The notes beneath the pieces were generated by a model, which did not search any database, had not been told where the DNA came from, and worked only from the letters and a program-made list of their open reading frames with translations. 64,000 nt of DNA from SMWC01 sp045561055 (GTDB lineage: Bacteria > Pseudomonadota > Gammaproteobacteria > Steroidobacterales > Rariloculaceae), in NCBI GenBank assembly GCA_045561055.1, contig JBJKYL010000019.1, positions 62,001 to 126,000 on the forward strand. Direction: 5' to 3'. Below, piece by piece: positions 52,321-61,014 of this stretch. Numbering within the stretch: the first letter of the stretch is position 1; each line of letters opens with the position of its first letter. The position numbers and the translations under genes are program-made.

Positions 52321-52716
52321 TACTGACAGACTGAGCGGGGACGAGTATCCAGAACAGGGTGCGGTACCAACGGTCAGAAGCAAAGGTCCCGAGGGATTAA
52401 GAGCGCTTGCACCCGCTAGTCGTCGTGGCGACTGGTGACGGTATGCCAGTTGGATTGTGGCGTGCAGAGGATTCTCCACTTTACCCCATAAGCCTGGCGA
52501 TTTTCGCAGTTCTACTCAATCTCTAATCGCAATGAGAATGATTTGCATTTGCATATAGGGTTCGTTATCATCCCGGCGCTATTCGTTTAGACCCTGTTCA
52601 TCCACTCCACATCGGAGAATTTTTCTGGGGCTTAACGGGTGGTCTTTTTTTAATTTAAGAGATTGAAATCCCGAGGGTAATAATGCCGCAGGCGCGACTG
52701 TTATAGAGATTTATTA
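52321..52716. other. 396-base intergenic region before the TonB receptor
   Basis: Contains a 7-bp stem-loop near 52411-52430 (CTAGTCG/CGACTGG), a Fur-box-like site (52533-52547) and the switch to AT-rich sequence at about 52640-52716. No gene is supported here. Confidence 0.65.
52533..52547 (+). promoter_or_regulatory. second Fur-box-like site, upstream of the TonB receptor
   Basis: TGAGAAT-G-ATTTGCA matches the 7-1-7 Fur pattern at 11 of 14 positions and shares the ATTTGCA half with the site at 48408-48422. It is about 170 bases before the receptor start, so a promoter for that gene could be iron-repressed. Confidence 0.6.
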
Positions 52717-54891
52717 ATGAAAATTAAACTATTTATACTATCTTCACTTTGCTCGTTAAGCTCTTTAAGCTTTTCTCAAAACGCCGATGAGATGGAGCAT
52801 ATTACAATTATTGGCGAAAGAGCAGTTCATGGATCAGCTTCAATTATCGAGCCCGATGAATTACTAATATTTGAACATATTGATGTCCATAAAGCTCTTG
52901 CAAATGTTCCAGGTGTTAATTTTAGACCTGAAGAAGGTTACGGTCTTAGACCAAATATTTCTATCAGAGGTACATATGATGATAGATCTGGAAAGGTAAC
53001 ATTAATGGAAGATGGTGTATTAATTGCTCCTGCTCCATATGCAGCTTCTTCAGCCTATTATTTCCCTTCATTTGGAAGAATTCATTCCGTAGAAGTGCTA
53101 AAAGGTCCATCAGCTATCACAGAGGGTCCTTATACTATTGGTGGTGCAATTAATTTAATCAGCACTCCTATTCCAGATTCAACAAGCGGATTTTTTAACC
53201 AAGAAATGGGATCTGATAGCGCATCAAGAACACATGTAGGATATGGTGTATCTACAGAAAATGTTGGTTTTCTTCTTGAGGGACATTTCGCTCAAACTGA
53301 CGGCTTCGATACAATAGAGCACGTTGGTGGTGATACTGGCTTTGATAAAGATGATGTTCTGTTTAAATTTAGACTTAATTCTGACGAAAATTCAGCTATC
53401 TACCAACAGTTAGACTTTAAATATCAGGATTCTTCAGAAAAATCTAATCAAAGTTATGTTGGCCTTTCAAAGGTAGACTTTAATAGCAATCCTAGACAGC
53501 GTTATGGATTTACTAAAAATGATTTGATGGATAATGCACACGATCAAGTCGTTCTCACATATAGTGTTGATTTTGGTGATTTTAATATTGCTGCAACCAC
53601 ATATGAAAATAATTTTGCGCGTGATTGGTTTAAAGTAGACAAAATTGGTTATAACGGAGCTGCAAAAGGCATCAATAATATGATCGACTATGCTAATGCA
53701 GGCACTGCTGATGCTATCGCGGTTTTAAGAGGGACCAATACAACAGCTGAGCAAATAAAGTATAAGCATAACAATAGAGTTTATGTTTCAGAAGGAACAG
53801 TAATAAAAGGTTCATGGGCAACTGATAATCAAACCTTAACTTTTGGCTATCGCTCTACTGAAGACTCGGAAGATCGTATGCAATGGTATGAAACTGCAGA
53901 TTGGCAAGCTGGAAAACTCAGTGCATTAACAGTTGGCTCCAAGCCAGGTCTATCTTCAAACAATAGAATCACAGTTGCTAAAGCAAATGCTATCTTTTTA
54001 AATGAAGAGTTAAGACTTGATAACTTAACCATAACAGCTGGTGTTAGAAAGGAAAATTGGGACATAAATGAAACTCGTTGGAATGAAACAGCAAGAACTA
54101 CAGTAGCAACAGGATATCCTAAATCAAAAACAAATAATAAAGAAAAAGGTGAAACTTTATTTGGTTTTGGTGCTGGCTATGGTCTTTCAGATGGTAGTGA
54201 AGTATTCCTTGGGTATCATCAAGGCTTTTCTCCAACCACTGGAGATGCGAAACCTGAAAGCGCTAATAGCATGGAGCTAGGCTGGAGAGGTCAAATAGGA
54301 AATACTAATATTCAAGCAGTTTATTTTAATACTGATTACAAAAATATTGTTGGAACCTGTACTAACTCTGCTTCTGGTATTTATGAAGGATGTACTATTG
54401 GTGATACTTTCGATGGCGGTCAAGCAATGATCTCTGGGTTAGAGTTTTCAGCATCTACTTCATTCACTAATGCATCAGGATCAACCATCCCTCTTATGAT
54501 TAACTTCACAAGCTCAGATGGTAAATTTGATTCAAGCTTTGAAAGTTCTTACTGGGGAGATGTAAACAAAGGAATGAAACTTCCTAATATGCCAGATAGC
54601 CAGCTTTCACTTACCACGGGGCTTGTTATGAATAATGGTTGGTCAACAATGATAAACTTGACTAATTTTGGAAGTACTTGCTCAGTCGCATCTTGTGCTA
54701 CAGATACAACTATAGATTCATACTCTGTTATTGATCTTTCAATTAACAAGGAAATTAATGATCGAGCTGATGCTTACTTGGTAATAGGAAATGTTACTGA
54801 TAGTAGTAATATTATTGCTAGAGCACCAAAAAATGGTATCAGGACTCAAAGACCTCAATACTTCAATGCAGGACTAAGATTTAATTTCTAG
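52717..54891 (+). CDS. FecA-like TonB-dependent siderophore/ferric-citrate receptor, AT-rich
   Basis: 724 residues: signal peptide (MKIKLFILSSLCSLSSLSFSQ), a TonB-box-like EHITIIGE, a plug domain (about 45-155, with LMEDGVLIAPAPYAASSAYY and SVEVLKGPSAI) and a 22-strand-type barrel ending in GLRFNF with terminal Phe. Plug residues resemble FecA/ferric-citrate receptors. The gene is far more AT-rich than its neighbours: bases 53401-53460 are 27% GC against 58% for 51781-51840 in fbpB, and Arg is mainly AGA, rare in adjacent genes. This suggests acquisition from a low-GC bacterium. Terminator follows. Confidence 0.88.
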   Translation: MKIKLFILSSLCSLSSLSFSQNADEMEHITIIGERAVHGSASIIEPDELLIFEHIDVHKALANVPGVNFRPEEGYGLRPNISIRGTYDDRSGKVTLMEDGVLIAPAPYAASSAYYFPSFGRIHSVEVLKGPSAITEGPYTIGGAINLISTPIPDSTSGFFNQEMGSDSASRTHVGYGVSTENVGFLLEGHFAQTDGFDTIEHVGGDTGFDKDDVLFKFRLNSDENSAIYQQLDFKYQDSSEKSNQSYVGLSKVDFNSNPRQRYGFTKNDLMDNAHDQVVLTYSVDFGDFNIAATTYENNFARDWFKVDKIGYNGAAKGINNMIDYANAGTADAIAVLRGTNTTAEQIKYKHNNRVYVSEGTVIKGSWATDNQTLTFGYRSTEDSEDRMQWYETADWQAGKLSALTVGSKPGLSSNNRITVAKANAIFLNEELRLDNLTITAGVRKENWDINETRWNETARTTVATGYPKSKTNNKEKGETLFGFGAGYGLSDGSEVFLGYHQGFSPTTGDAKPESANSMELGWRGQIGNTNIQAVYFNTDYKNIVGTCTNSASGIYEGCTIGDTFDGGQAMISGLEFSASTSFTNASGSTIPLMINFTSSDGKFDSSFESSYWGDVNKGMKLPNMPDSQLSLTTGLVMNNGWSTMINLTNFGSTCSVASCATDTTIDSYSVIDLSINKEINDRADAYLVIGNVTDSSNIIARAPKNGIRTQRPQYFNAGLRFNF

Positions 54892-54902
54892 TTATTAAGA
54901 GC

Positions 54903-54932
54903 AACCTCCTCCTCCATTAATGGAGGAGGTTT
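54903..54932 (+). terminator. rho-independent terminator after the receptor gene
   Basis: CCTCCTCCATT is exactly complementary to AATGGAGGAGG, giving an 11-bp stem with the loop formed by its own ATTAAT centre, followed by TTTGTTCT. It starts 12 bases after the receptor stop codon. Confidence 0.8.
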
Positions 54933-54974
54933 GTTCTCTCAACAAAACAACTATTCGTTATCTAAATAAACTAA

Positions 54975-55070
54975 CTAGAATTCGATTGTAGAGTGCGCGA
55001 GCACAGTCTTGCGGCCGCAAAAAAGAAGGACTTCAAAGGATTTGATCTAGGAGTTGGCTACATGTTCTAG
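54975..55070 (+). pseudogene. C-terminal remnant of an outer-membrane barrel protein
   Basis: An open frame ends at TAG 55068-55070 and encodes KKKDFKGFDLGVGYMF, which resembles the last strand of an outer-membrane beta-barrel (alternating residues, terminal Phe). There is no start codon or upstream body; a stop lies at 54972. It may be the tail of a lost outer-membrane gene. Confidence 0.35.
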
Positions 55071-55134
55071 GCCTAAGACAAAGCATTCTTTAACCGTGCT
55101 TTTCTTGCCTCAGAATTACTGTAACTACACTTCG

Positions 55135-55189
55135 AATGTCTGTTCCCCCCTTCTGGACCCTCCCCCCTGGGAGGGGGGAAACAGATATT
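55135..55189. repeat. imperfect C-rich inverted repeat / hairpin
   Basis: AATGTCTGTTCCCCCC and GGGGGGAAACAGATATT pair with one mismatch and one bulge, and an inner CCCTCCC/GGGAGGG stem lies between. The element could be a short palindromic repeat, a terminator remnant or a MITE-like end. No direct repeat flanks were seen. Confidence 0.55.
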
Positions 55190-55232
55190 TAGAATTGGTA
55201 TCACAATAGGCACTACCCGCGGTTAAAATTAG

Positions 55233-55400
55233 CGTACCGCCTCAGTGGCTGCATTTGGACAAAACCCGCTTACACGAAATGTCGACGAGCTAGAAAACAT
55301 CCTAGGACAGCCGACAGGACCATACGCCGAGACAAACCCAAAAATGACGAGCGCTCGCGTGGCCCAGAAGTTTGTTAATAGCTTCTGCATATTTCACTAA
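55233..55400 (+). pseudogene. short ORF resembling a C-terminal oxidoreductase fragment
   Basis: An open frame with no good start (a GTG at 55245) encodes about 52 residues (LTRNVDELENILGQPTGPYA). The ENILGQPTGPYAE segment resembles the C-terminal tail of NmrA-like NAD(P)-binding oxidoreductases. Too short for a functional protein; probably a remnant, unconfirmed. Confidence 0.3.
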
Positions 55401-55425
55401 TCCTAATATTCTCGCCTTGCTCTAC

Positions 55426-56394
55426 CTAGTCCTGTCGACCACCAGATTCACGCTTGTAGTTACTGTCGATATACCAGCTCATGTACTCGAGCATAGTTAC
55501 GGGCTCGAAAGCGACCGGGTTTTCTTCGGAAACACAGCTCGCAAGTGGATCAGCCACTGTATTAGCGTTAGGGTTGAAGAACAGCGCCATTGAATAACGA
55601 TCCTGTATCGGCGCGACAACACGGTGAGGCGTAGCGAGAAAGCGCCCGTTCGACCACCGATTTAAAAACTCCCCCGTGTTGACGAGTATACCGCCATCGA
55701 GCGGCCTCGCCGGAAGCCAATCTCCGTTAGGCAGGAGAATCTCGAGCCCGGGAACGTCAGATAAGGGTAAAAGCGTGATAAATCCATGATCGGAGTGAGG
55801 CGAAATTCCGAACTGATTTTCTTCAGGTTCTACAGCGGGATAGTAGGAGTTTCTAGTCCACCACATCGGTTCGGTGAAATAGGGCGAGAAAAACTCCGCC
55901 GGTTGCCCTAAAGCGCGTGCGTAAAGCGGCAACATCGCATAACCCAAAACAGATAATACTTCCTGATAAGCAAGCATCGCTCGCCGAAACTGTGGCATTG
56001 ACTCGGGCCAGGGATTCGGCCCAACGAATCGCATTCCCTGCTGAATAGCCGGATCATCTGGCGCGCGTTCACGAGCTAGCGTAATTGTCTCGTTGAGATC
56101 GGGCTTCGTGTTCAGATTGACCTGCGAAGTGACGTAAACCGTCGTCTTAGCTGGAATATAACCAACGGATCGCTCATCGATTTTCAAGCGGAGCTTCTCG
56201 TCGAGAGGCAACGAAAAAAACTCGCGTAAAGCATCATAGGCGCTCTCTATGGTTTCGAGCGGCACACCGTGATTCACGACAACGTAGAAACCGATAGTCT
56301 CCTGCACCTGGCGCAACGTCTGCGCAAGAGATTCACGAGCCTCTATATCTCCCGACAGATACTCACCGAGATCAAGCGTGGGTATCTCAGTCAT
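55426..56394 (-). CDS. 2-oxoglutarate/Fe(II)-dependent oxygenase, isopenicillin N synthase family
   Basis: 322 residues. An N-terminal DIOX_N-like region (GFYVVVNHGVPLETI) and a double-stranded beta-helix core with the iron triad HSDHGF (H-x-D) and TPHRVV (second His), plus RYSMALFF with the 2-oxoglutarate-binding Arg and Ser. Substrate unknown; this branch includes many small-molecule oxidases. It is followed (55 bases) by the alpha/beta hydrolase in the same orientation, so the two may act in one pathway. Confidence 0.85.
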   Translation of the reverse strand: MTEIPTLDLGEYLSGDIEARESLAQTLRQVQETIGFYVVVNHGVPLETIESAYDALREFFSLPLDEKLRLKIDERSVGYIPAKTTVYVTSQVNLNTKPDLNETITLARERAPDDPAIQQGMRFVGPNPWPESMPQFRRAMLAYQEVLSVLGYAMLPLYARALGQPAEFFSPYFTEPMWWTRNSYYPAVEPEENQFGISPHSDHGFITLLPLSDVPGLEILLPNGDWLPARPLDGGILVNTGEFLNRWSNGRFLATPHRVVAPIQDRYSMALFFNPNANTVADPLASCVSEENPVAFEPVTMLEYMSWYIDSNYKRESGGRQD

Positions 56395-56449
56395 AGTGTT
56401 TCGAAGTGTCTAGTTTCTCAACCGGAATTATGCGGCGATGAAACGTAGG

Positions 56450-57670
56450 CTAGTTACGTTTCGGCTCGACGCCGAGTTGACGCATTAACCAAGGCTCAAC
56501 GACCTGCGACAAAATCCGACCCATAGGCCATTCTTCCGAACGGCCCATATGCCCGCCTATAGGATTGACCCACGCCTGCTTAGGATCGCCATGCTTCATC
56601 ATTAGATAGAGATCGGCGATGGGTTGCTGCGTATCCTGTTCACCGTTAACTAATAACATTGGTGCGGAAGGCTGATCGATTAAACCGCGTTCGACTAATG
56701 ACAAACGCGGACCATAGGCTAGAAATTCCTCCATCGTATTGGTGTTGTAGACTGCCGAACGAGCGGGAAACAAGTCGAATAAATACTCCTCGCTTAACAA
56801 TGCGTGCTCCTGCCATTCAGGTTGATAATAACCGTGAATGCCAACACCGTGTATTGCAGCACCCCGCAATCGATCATGCTCTAGATATGCGACGACTGCC
56901 GCCCAATAACCGCTCCAACTGCGGCCCTGGATTGCAATCCGGTCCGCATCAACGTCATCACGCGTAGCTAAATAATCGAGGGCTGCAGAGAAGATTCGCT
57001 CAGATCCCACATCGATAAGAACTGGTGACTGTCCGGTACCCGGCATATCCATCGCGAACATGCCAACCCCGTTCGCGATATAACGATCTGCTCCTGCGAT
57101 AACATCTTCCTTTCGCGAATCGAGGCCGTTAATACCAATCACAAGCGGTACCGGACCAGATGACTCTGGTATCCTCATATAGGCAACTAAAGCGGAATCT
57201 TCGAACGGTATCCGAACCGTCTCGACTCGCGGCTCCAACAAGCGACCGTATTCGTGAAAGGCTTTCAGTGCATTCTCGTAAGATTCACGCTTGCCTGGGG
57301 AATTCTTCTCGGTTGGCCAACGGCCGACATTAAAATTTCGCCATGCATCGTAATAGTATTCGCGAGCTTTCTCGACTGATATAGATTCCGACGCTTCCGC
57401 GAGTTCAATGTAATTCTCGCCATTCCGTATCCATAGCGCGGCCCACAAATCCTGATCCAAACGATCTAAATCTGCCATCGCGCGTTCAGCATCTTCCGCC
57501 TTGATTCCCGTGATAGGACCCAGGTTGTTTTGCGCCCTATGTAACGTCTCACGCTTAAGCTCTTCAAGAGTGCGTGGTCCCCAGCTCTGCGCATTTAAAC
57601 CGTTTGACATGACACTAAAGCCTACGACGATCATGAACAGCACCGTAAAAATATTAGATTTCATCATCAT
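56450..57670 (-). CDS. exported alpha/beta hydrolase (FrsA/DUF1100-like)
   Basis: 406 residues with a signal peptide; three consecutive ATG codons (57670, 57667, 57664) begin it, and GGAG spaces best with the last. The hydrolase core has nucleophile GRSWSGYW, acid NGEQDTQQP and His in GGHMGRSEEWP; an N-terminal helical cap extends it, resembling FrsA and 2,6-dihydroxypseudooxynicotine hydrolase. Likely a periplasmic esterase or C-C hydrolase, substrate unknown. It ends 55 bases before the oxygenase gene. Confidence 0.8.
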   Translation of the reverse strand: MMMKSNIFTVLFMIVVGFSVMSNGLNAQSWGPRTLEELKRETLHRAQNNLGPITGIKAEDAERAMADLDRLDQDLWAALWIRNGENYIELAEASESISVEKAREYYYDAWRNFNVGRWPTEKNSPGKRESYENALKAFHEYGRLLEPRVETVRIPFEDSALVAYMRIPESSGPVPLVIGINGLDSRKEDVIAGADRYIANGVGMFAMDMPGTGQSPVLIDVGSERIFSAALDYLATRDDVDADRIAIQGRSWSGYWAAVVAYLEHDRLRGAAIHGVGIHGYYQPEWQEHALLSEEYLFDLFPARSAVYNTNTMEEFLAYGPRLSLVERGLIDQPSAPMLLVNGEQDTQQPIADLYLMMKHGDPKQAWVNPIGGHMGRSEEWPMGRILSQVVEPWLMRQLGVEPKRN

Positions 57671-58132
57671 TCTCCGATTGACCTGGCAGTCTAAGCGTCA
57701 ATTTGTCAAATAATTCCTGGCAGCTGATTCTATCAAGATCCAGCTTCCATCAGCGAAGATATACAAGAGATTCGGCATAGCTACGTTGTCTATAGTGACT
57801 GGGTAATGCGTACATGATGAACGGCAAACAAATATTTGATTAATACCTGGATACGACTCGACTAGCACCAGGTTATATTCATCGCGAAAAAGCGATCGAA
57901 TATTTCTCGATCAGGATGATTCTGACTCTTCGTCTTAGGGCTTCGCACATACAAGTCCAACTGTTGAGCTTTGGGATTAATCCCGCCATCATGTTCAGTG
58001 TCCGGGCTAGGCATATTTATAGCGTAGGACGGGGGGATGTTAGCCCCAGGGGGCAAGAAGAAAACCAGAACTTTAAATTTTGATCAATGAAAACTATTTT
58101 TGATTTGGTTAATTAGCGTTTTTAATTTTTCA
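57671..58132. other. 462-base gene-free region
   Basis: Nothing convincing. A minus-strand 64-residue frame (57862-58056) shows no motif, signal or Shine-Dalgarno. A small hairpin ATCGC/GCGAT occurs near 57878-57896. The end of the region is AT-rich. Confidence 0.5.
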
Positions 58133-58735
58133 TCAGCTATCCGATAAAATCGGCTTGTTTGCAGATCTTTTGGCTATGAGTCTCGCTAGTGCGGCTCGGC
58201 GACCGTCTGGGTCTTTGACTATTCCTTCGCTATAGAAAAGAACGTTGAGATTCTCCGAGAGTTTTTCTAGTTCACCTGGCTTTACGCGGAACGATGGGCT
58301 GGAGGGGCCGATGACGTTGGCATTGGTTGTTAGATGTTCCTCGCAGAAGAAGTAGCCGCCTTCGTTGAGAAGGGGTAAAAGTCTGGATATTAGCGATGTA
58401 CTTCTATAGCGCACTAAGACGATAAGGTCGTAGCATTGGTATGGAAGCGGCTCCGAGTCGAGATCGATTTCGATGCACTTCACTGTTAGGTTTCGAGTGC
58501 ATGCCGTCTCTTTAAGGCGCTGTAGCGCAATACTCGAGATATCGATACCATCGACCGTGTAGCCAGCCGCGGCGAGGTAGAGCGCATTGCGTCCTGTTCC
58601 GCATGCGACATCTAAAGCCCGTCCTTTAGGCAGACGAGGTAACCATTCCGTCAGTAACTCGGTAGGATAAGTACGAGTTCCGTAGCTTCCTTCGCGGTAA
58701 CGCTTATCCCACTTGTCACGATCGGCTTGACTCAT
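58133..58735 (-). CDS. class I SAM-dependent methyltransferase (TehB-like)
   Basis: 200 residues from the ATG at 58735 (MSQADRDKWDKRYREG). The SAM motif DVACGTGRNALYLA and post-motif VDGIDIS are intact, and the length and YxxGSYGTRTYP opening suit small TehB/UbiE-like methyltransferases. An earlier ATG at 58774 would overlap the SDR gene by 29 bases and adds residues unlike the family. Last gene of the TTT operon, 10 bases after the SDR stop. Substrate unknown. Confidence 0.8.
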   Translation of the reverse strand: MSQADRDKWDKRYREGSYGTRTYPTELLTEWLPRLPKGRALDVACGTGRNALYLAAAGYTVDGIDISSIALQRLKETACTRNLTVKCIEIDLDSEPLPYQCYDLIVLVRYRSTSLISRLLPLLNEGGYFFCEEHLTTNANVIGPSSPSFRVKPGELEKLSENLNVLFYSEGIVKDPDGRRAALARLIAKRSANKPILSDS

Positions 58736-58745
58736 CGAAGTAGTA

Positions 58746-59498
58746 TCAAGCCATATAGCGGCCACCGCTGACATGCACGGTTTGTCCGGTTACGTATTGG
58801 TCTATGGGGTTAGCGAAACCTAGAACTATCCGCGCGACATCTTCGCAACTACCCCGTGTGTCCGATTCATCATTATTAAAATGTGCCTGTGGTTGTCCAG
58901 GTTTGCGTTGTGTCTCGATGAGGCCCGGGACCACGCAGTTGGCACGAATCTGACCTTGGCCTTCTGCGGCCAACGCCCGTGTCAGACCGATAAGGCCCGA
59001 TTTGGCTGCGATAACATGCGCACGATCCTTAGCTGGTCGATGCGCGCTCAGGCCGCCGATATTGACTATTGCGCCCCTGCGATTAACTGGTAGGCGTCTG
59101 AAGAACTCCCGGCAGGTCAGAAATGGACCTGTCAGCATAATGTCGAGCACTGAACTCCACATCTCTAGGCTGATATCCATGAATGGCCCATGCGGCCGAT
59201 ATCCTGGCCCGTTTACTAGAATGGACGCTGGTCCGAGTACGCTCTCGGTGTGTTCGAAAGCGTTGACAACGGCCGACTCGTCGGTGATATCAGCCAGTAG
59301 TCCCGTGGCACGACCTTCGTTCATGTTGAGCTCCTTCAAAGCGCTAGCGAGCGCCTTGGAGTCTGATCCTCCCACCACACACACGCCCGCACCTACTTCA
59401 AGAAATGCATGCGCGATCGCTAATCCGATGTTACGCGTACCTCCTATCACAATCGCGGTTTCACTGTTTAGGTCTACGTTAGAATTACTACTCACCAT
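58746..59498 (-). CDS. short-chain dehydrogenase/reductase lacking the usual Tyr
   Basis: 250 residues with the SDR NAD(P) motif VIGGTRNIGLAIAHAF and the C-terminal VSGG. In the active site IVNIGGLSAHRPAKDRAHV the YxxxK tyrosine is replaced by Val with a preceding His (RAHVIAAK), while the Lys is kept. I know of a RAHVxAAK subfamily in this position, so this may be a real variant rather than decay. Lies between MmgE/PrpD (18 bases) and the methyltransferase. Confidence 0.78.
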   Translation of the reverse strand: MVSSNSNVDLNSETAIVIGGTRNIGLAIAHAFLEVGAGVCVVGGSDSKALASALKELNMNEGRATGLLADITDESAVVNAFEHTESVLGPASILVNGPGYRPHGPFMDISLEMWSSVLDIMLTGPFLTCREFFRRLPVNRRGAIVNIGGLSAHRPAKDRAHVIAAKSGLIGLTRALAAEGQGQIRANCVVPGLIETQRKPGQPQAHFNNDESDTRGSCEDVARIVLGFANPIDQYVTGQTVHVSGGRYMA

Positions 59499-59516
59499 AA
59501 TAATCTCTCCCGTCTG

Positions 59517-60965
59517 TTAACGTGCTAGGAGTGTCATCAGATCGCGGACGGAACCAAGATCCTCAAGATTTTTGACTAACGCGACCACCTCCTCGGAACG
59601 GTCCTCTGGCCAACCGGCGAATTCTGCGCAACCCCTGAATTTATCGGCAACCTCTTCGTAGCTCATCGGGTTTGCTGGGCTTCCTTTACCGAAGTCAGCG
59701 CGTCCCGAAATAGTCCTCCCATCGTGAAGATTGATGTCAATGATGGTTGTCATTTTGTCGTAGCCTGCCGCTTCAGCCTCAGGGTGTACGCTAAAATTCA
59801 CGCGGCTGATTAGCTCCTTGACATCTTCGCGATTCACGACGTCGTCAGTGAACTCGGGAAGAGCCCCGCGTCTTTCTAGTAACAGAATTGCCATGCAGAA
59901 TTCCATCGAGAATTTTGCTTGCAATTCGTCAGACGGTTGATGGTGGATGAGCGCGTTGGGCATATTGTGATTTGTACCTACATTGACGCTGGCCACATGG
60001 TCGGGCTCGATGTCGTACTTTAGGATTAGCTCGAGCATCTTCGTCATTCCGGGATGTGTCAGTGATCCCGATGGATTAGGTTTAATAGAGATACCGGGGT
60101 CAACAAATGTCCATGGGTTACCGAGCTTACCCTGTAGAGAGCCGAGATCGTAGCCGCCCCCGTGCGCCTGGAAGAAGCCGCGCGGCGACTCCAGAATTTT
60201 ATCGGTTGCGGTCCAGCCTGCTCGAGCGAAATCGGCCGCAACTACGCCTGCCTCTGCTGCGCGACCGGCGTGAAAAGGCTTAGTCATAGTACCGAAGTTT
60301 TCCCGCAATCCAGCTGCTTGGCTGGCGGCGATAGCTAGCGTTCGCAAACTAGTATCGGAGTCGAGGTCATATAATTTCGCTACAGCGGATGCTGAGGCAA
60401 ATACTCCGCAGGTCGCTGTCGAGTGAAATCCATGTTGATAGTGTCGTGGTGACATCGCTTCTGAAATCTTTGTCTCTACCTCGACGCCGAGGTTGTAACC
60501 CAGGAGAAGGTCTTGGCCGGATAGATTACTACTTTCAGCGATTGCTAGAGCGGCGGGTAGGCACGGGGCAGTTGGGTGAGTCAGCAGCCCATAAACCCGA
60601 TCTTTTCCGACTGCTAGTTGTGTGTCGTCGAAGTCGTCCGCATGTACGCTGACGCCATTGGCAAATGCGGCAAATCGGTCCGGCATCCGCAATTCTGTGC
60701 CTATTACCGTCGTGTCACCGGTAAGGTTCTGGCTCCGTAGGTACTCCTGTACTATTTTTCCGCTTTCAGCTGTAGATCCCGATAAGGCTAGGCCTAGTCC
60801 GTCTAGAAGCGATTTCCTGCTTAGGTCAACTAGGTCTATAGGCAGGTCATCGAACGTCGTGTTGAGAACGAAAGATACTACCTCGCGTGTCAGATTCTCG
60901 CCATGGCGGGATTTGATATCGGGCGTGAAATTTTGGATATCAGCGTTACTGGCAGCACTCATCAA
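59517..60965 (-). CDS. MmgE/PrpD family protein
   Basis: 482 residues, full length for MmgE/PrpD, the fold of 2-methylcitrate dehydratase, aconitate decarboxylase and related enzymes. Landmarks: FANGVSVHADDFDDTQL, TCGVFASASAVAKL, TKPFHAGRAAEAGVVAADF and a LTHPGMTKMLEL segment. The reaction cannot be named; a hydratase, dehydratase or decarboxylase of an organic acid taken up by the adjacent transporter is likely. It follows tctA by 49 bases. Confidence 0.88.
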   Translation of the reverse strand: MMSAASNADIQNFTPDIKSRHGENLTREVVSFVLNTTFDDLPIDLVDLSRKSLLDGLGLALSGSTAESGKIVQEYLRSQNLTGDTTVIGTELRMPDRFAAFANGVSVHADDFDDTQLAVGKDRVYGLLTHPTAPCLPAALAIAESSNLSGQDLLLGYNLGVEVETKISEAMSPRHYQHGFHSTATCGVFASASAVAKLYDLDSDTSLRTLAIAASQAAGLRENFGTMTKPFHAGRAAEAGVVAADFARAGWTATDKILESPRGFFQAHGGGYDLGSLQGKLGNPWTFVDPGISIKPNPSGSLTHPGMTKMLELILKYDIEPDHVASVNVGTNHNMPNALIHHQPSDELQAKFSMEFCMAILLLERRGALPEFTDDVVNREDVKELISRVNFSVHPEAEAAGYDKMTTIIDINLHDGRTISGRADFGKGSPANPMSYEEVADKFRGCAEFAGWPEDRSEEVVALVKNLEDLGSVRDLMTLLAR

Positions 60966-61014
60966 TAGGTCTCCCTGATTTTCTTATTCTCGTCGCATTA
61001 TCTATGCCTAAAGT

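Larger units (their letters stand above)
54892..55425. other. 534-base non-coding scar-like region
   Basis: Between the acquired receptor and the next cluster. It holds the terminator, a C-terminal gene fragment (54975-55070), a C-rich hairpin (55135-55189) and a second short gene fragment (55233-55400). No complete gene is visible. Confidence 0.65.

Noticed and set aside
51354..52334. 326-residue open frame on the same strand as fbpB
   Set aside because: It lies inside fbpB in another frame, has Arg/Cys/His-rich composition and no family features; a by-product of the high-GC region.
52126..52479. 117-residue minus-strand frame over the end of fbpB and the intergenic region
   Set aside because: Antisense to fbpB, Arg/Ser-rich and without support.
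57862..58056. 64-residue minus-strand frame
   Set aside because: No signal, motif or Shine-Dalgarno, and no recognisable family.
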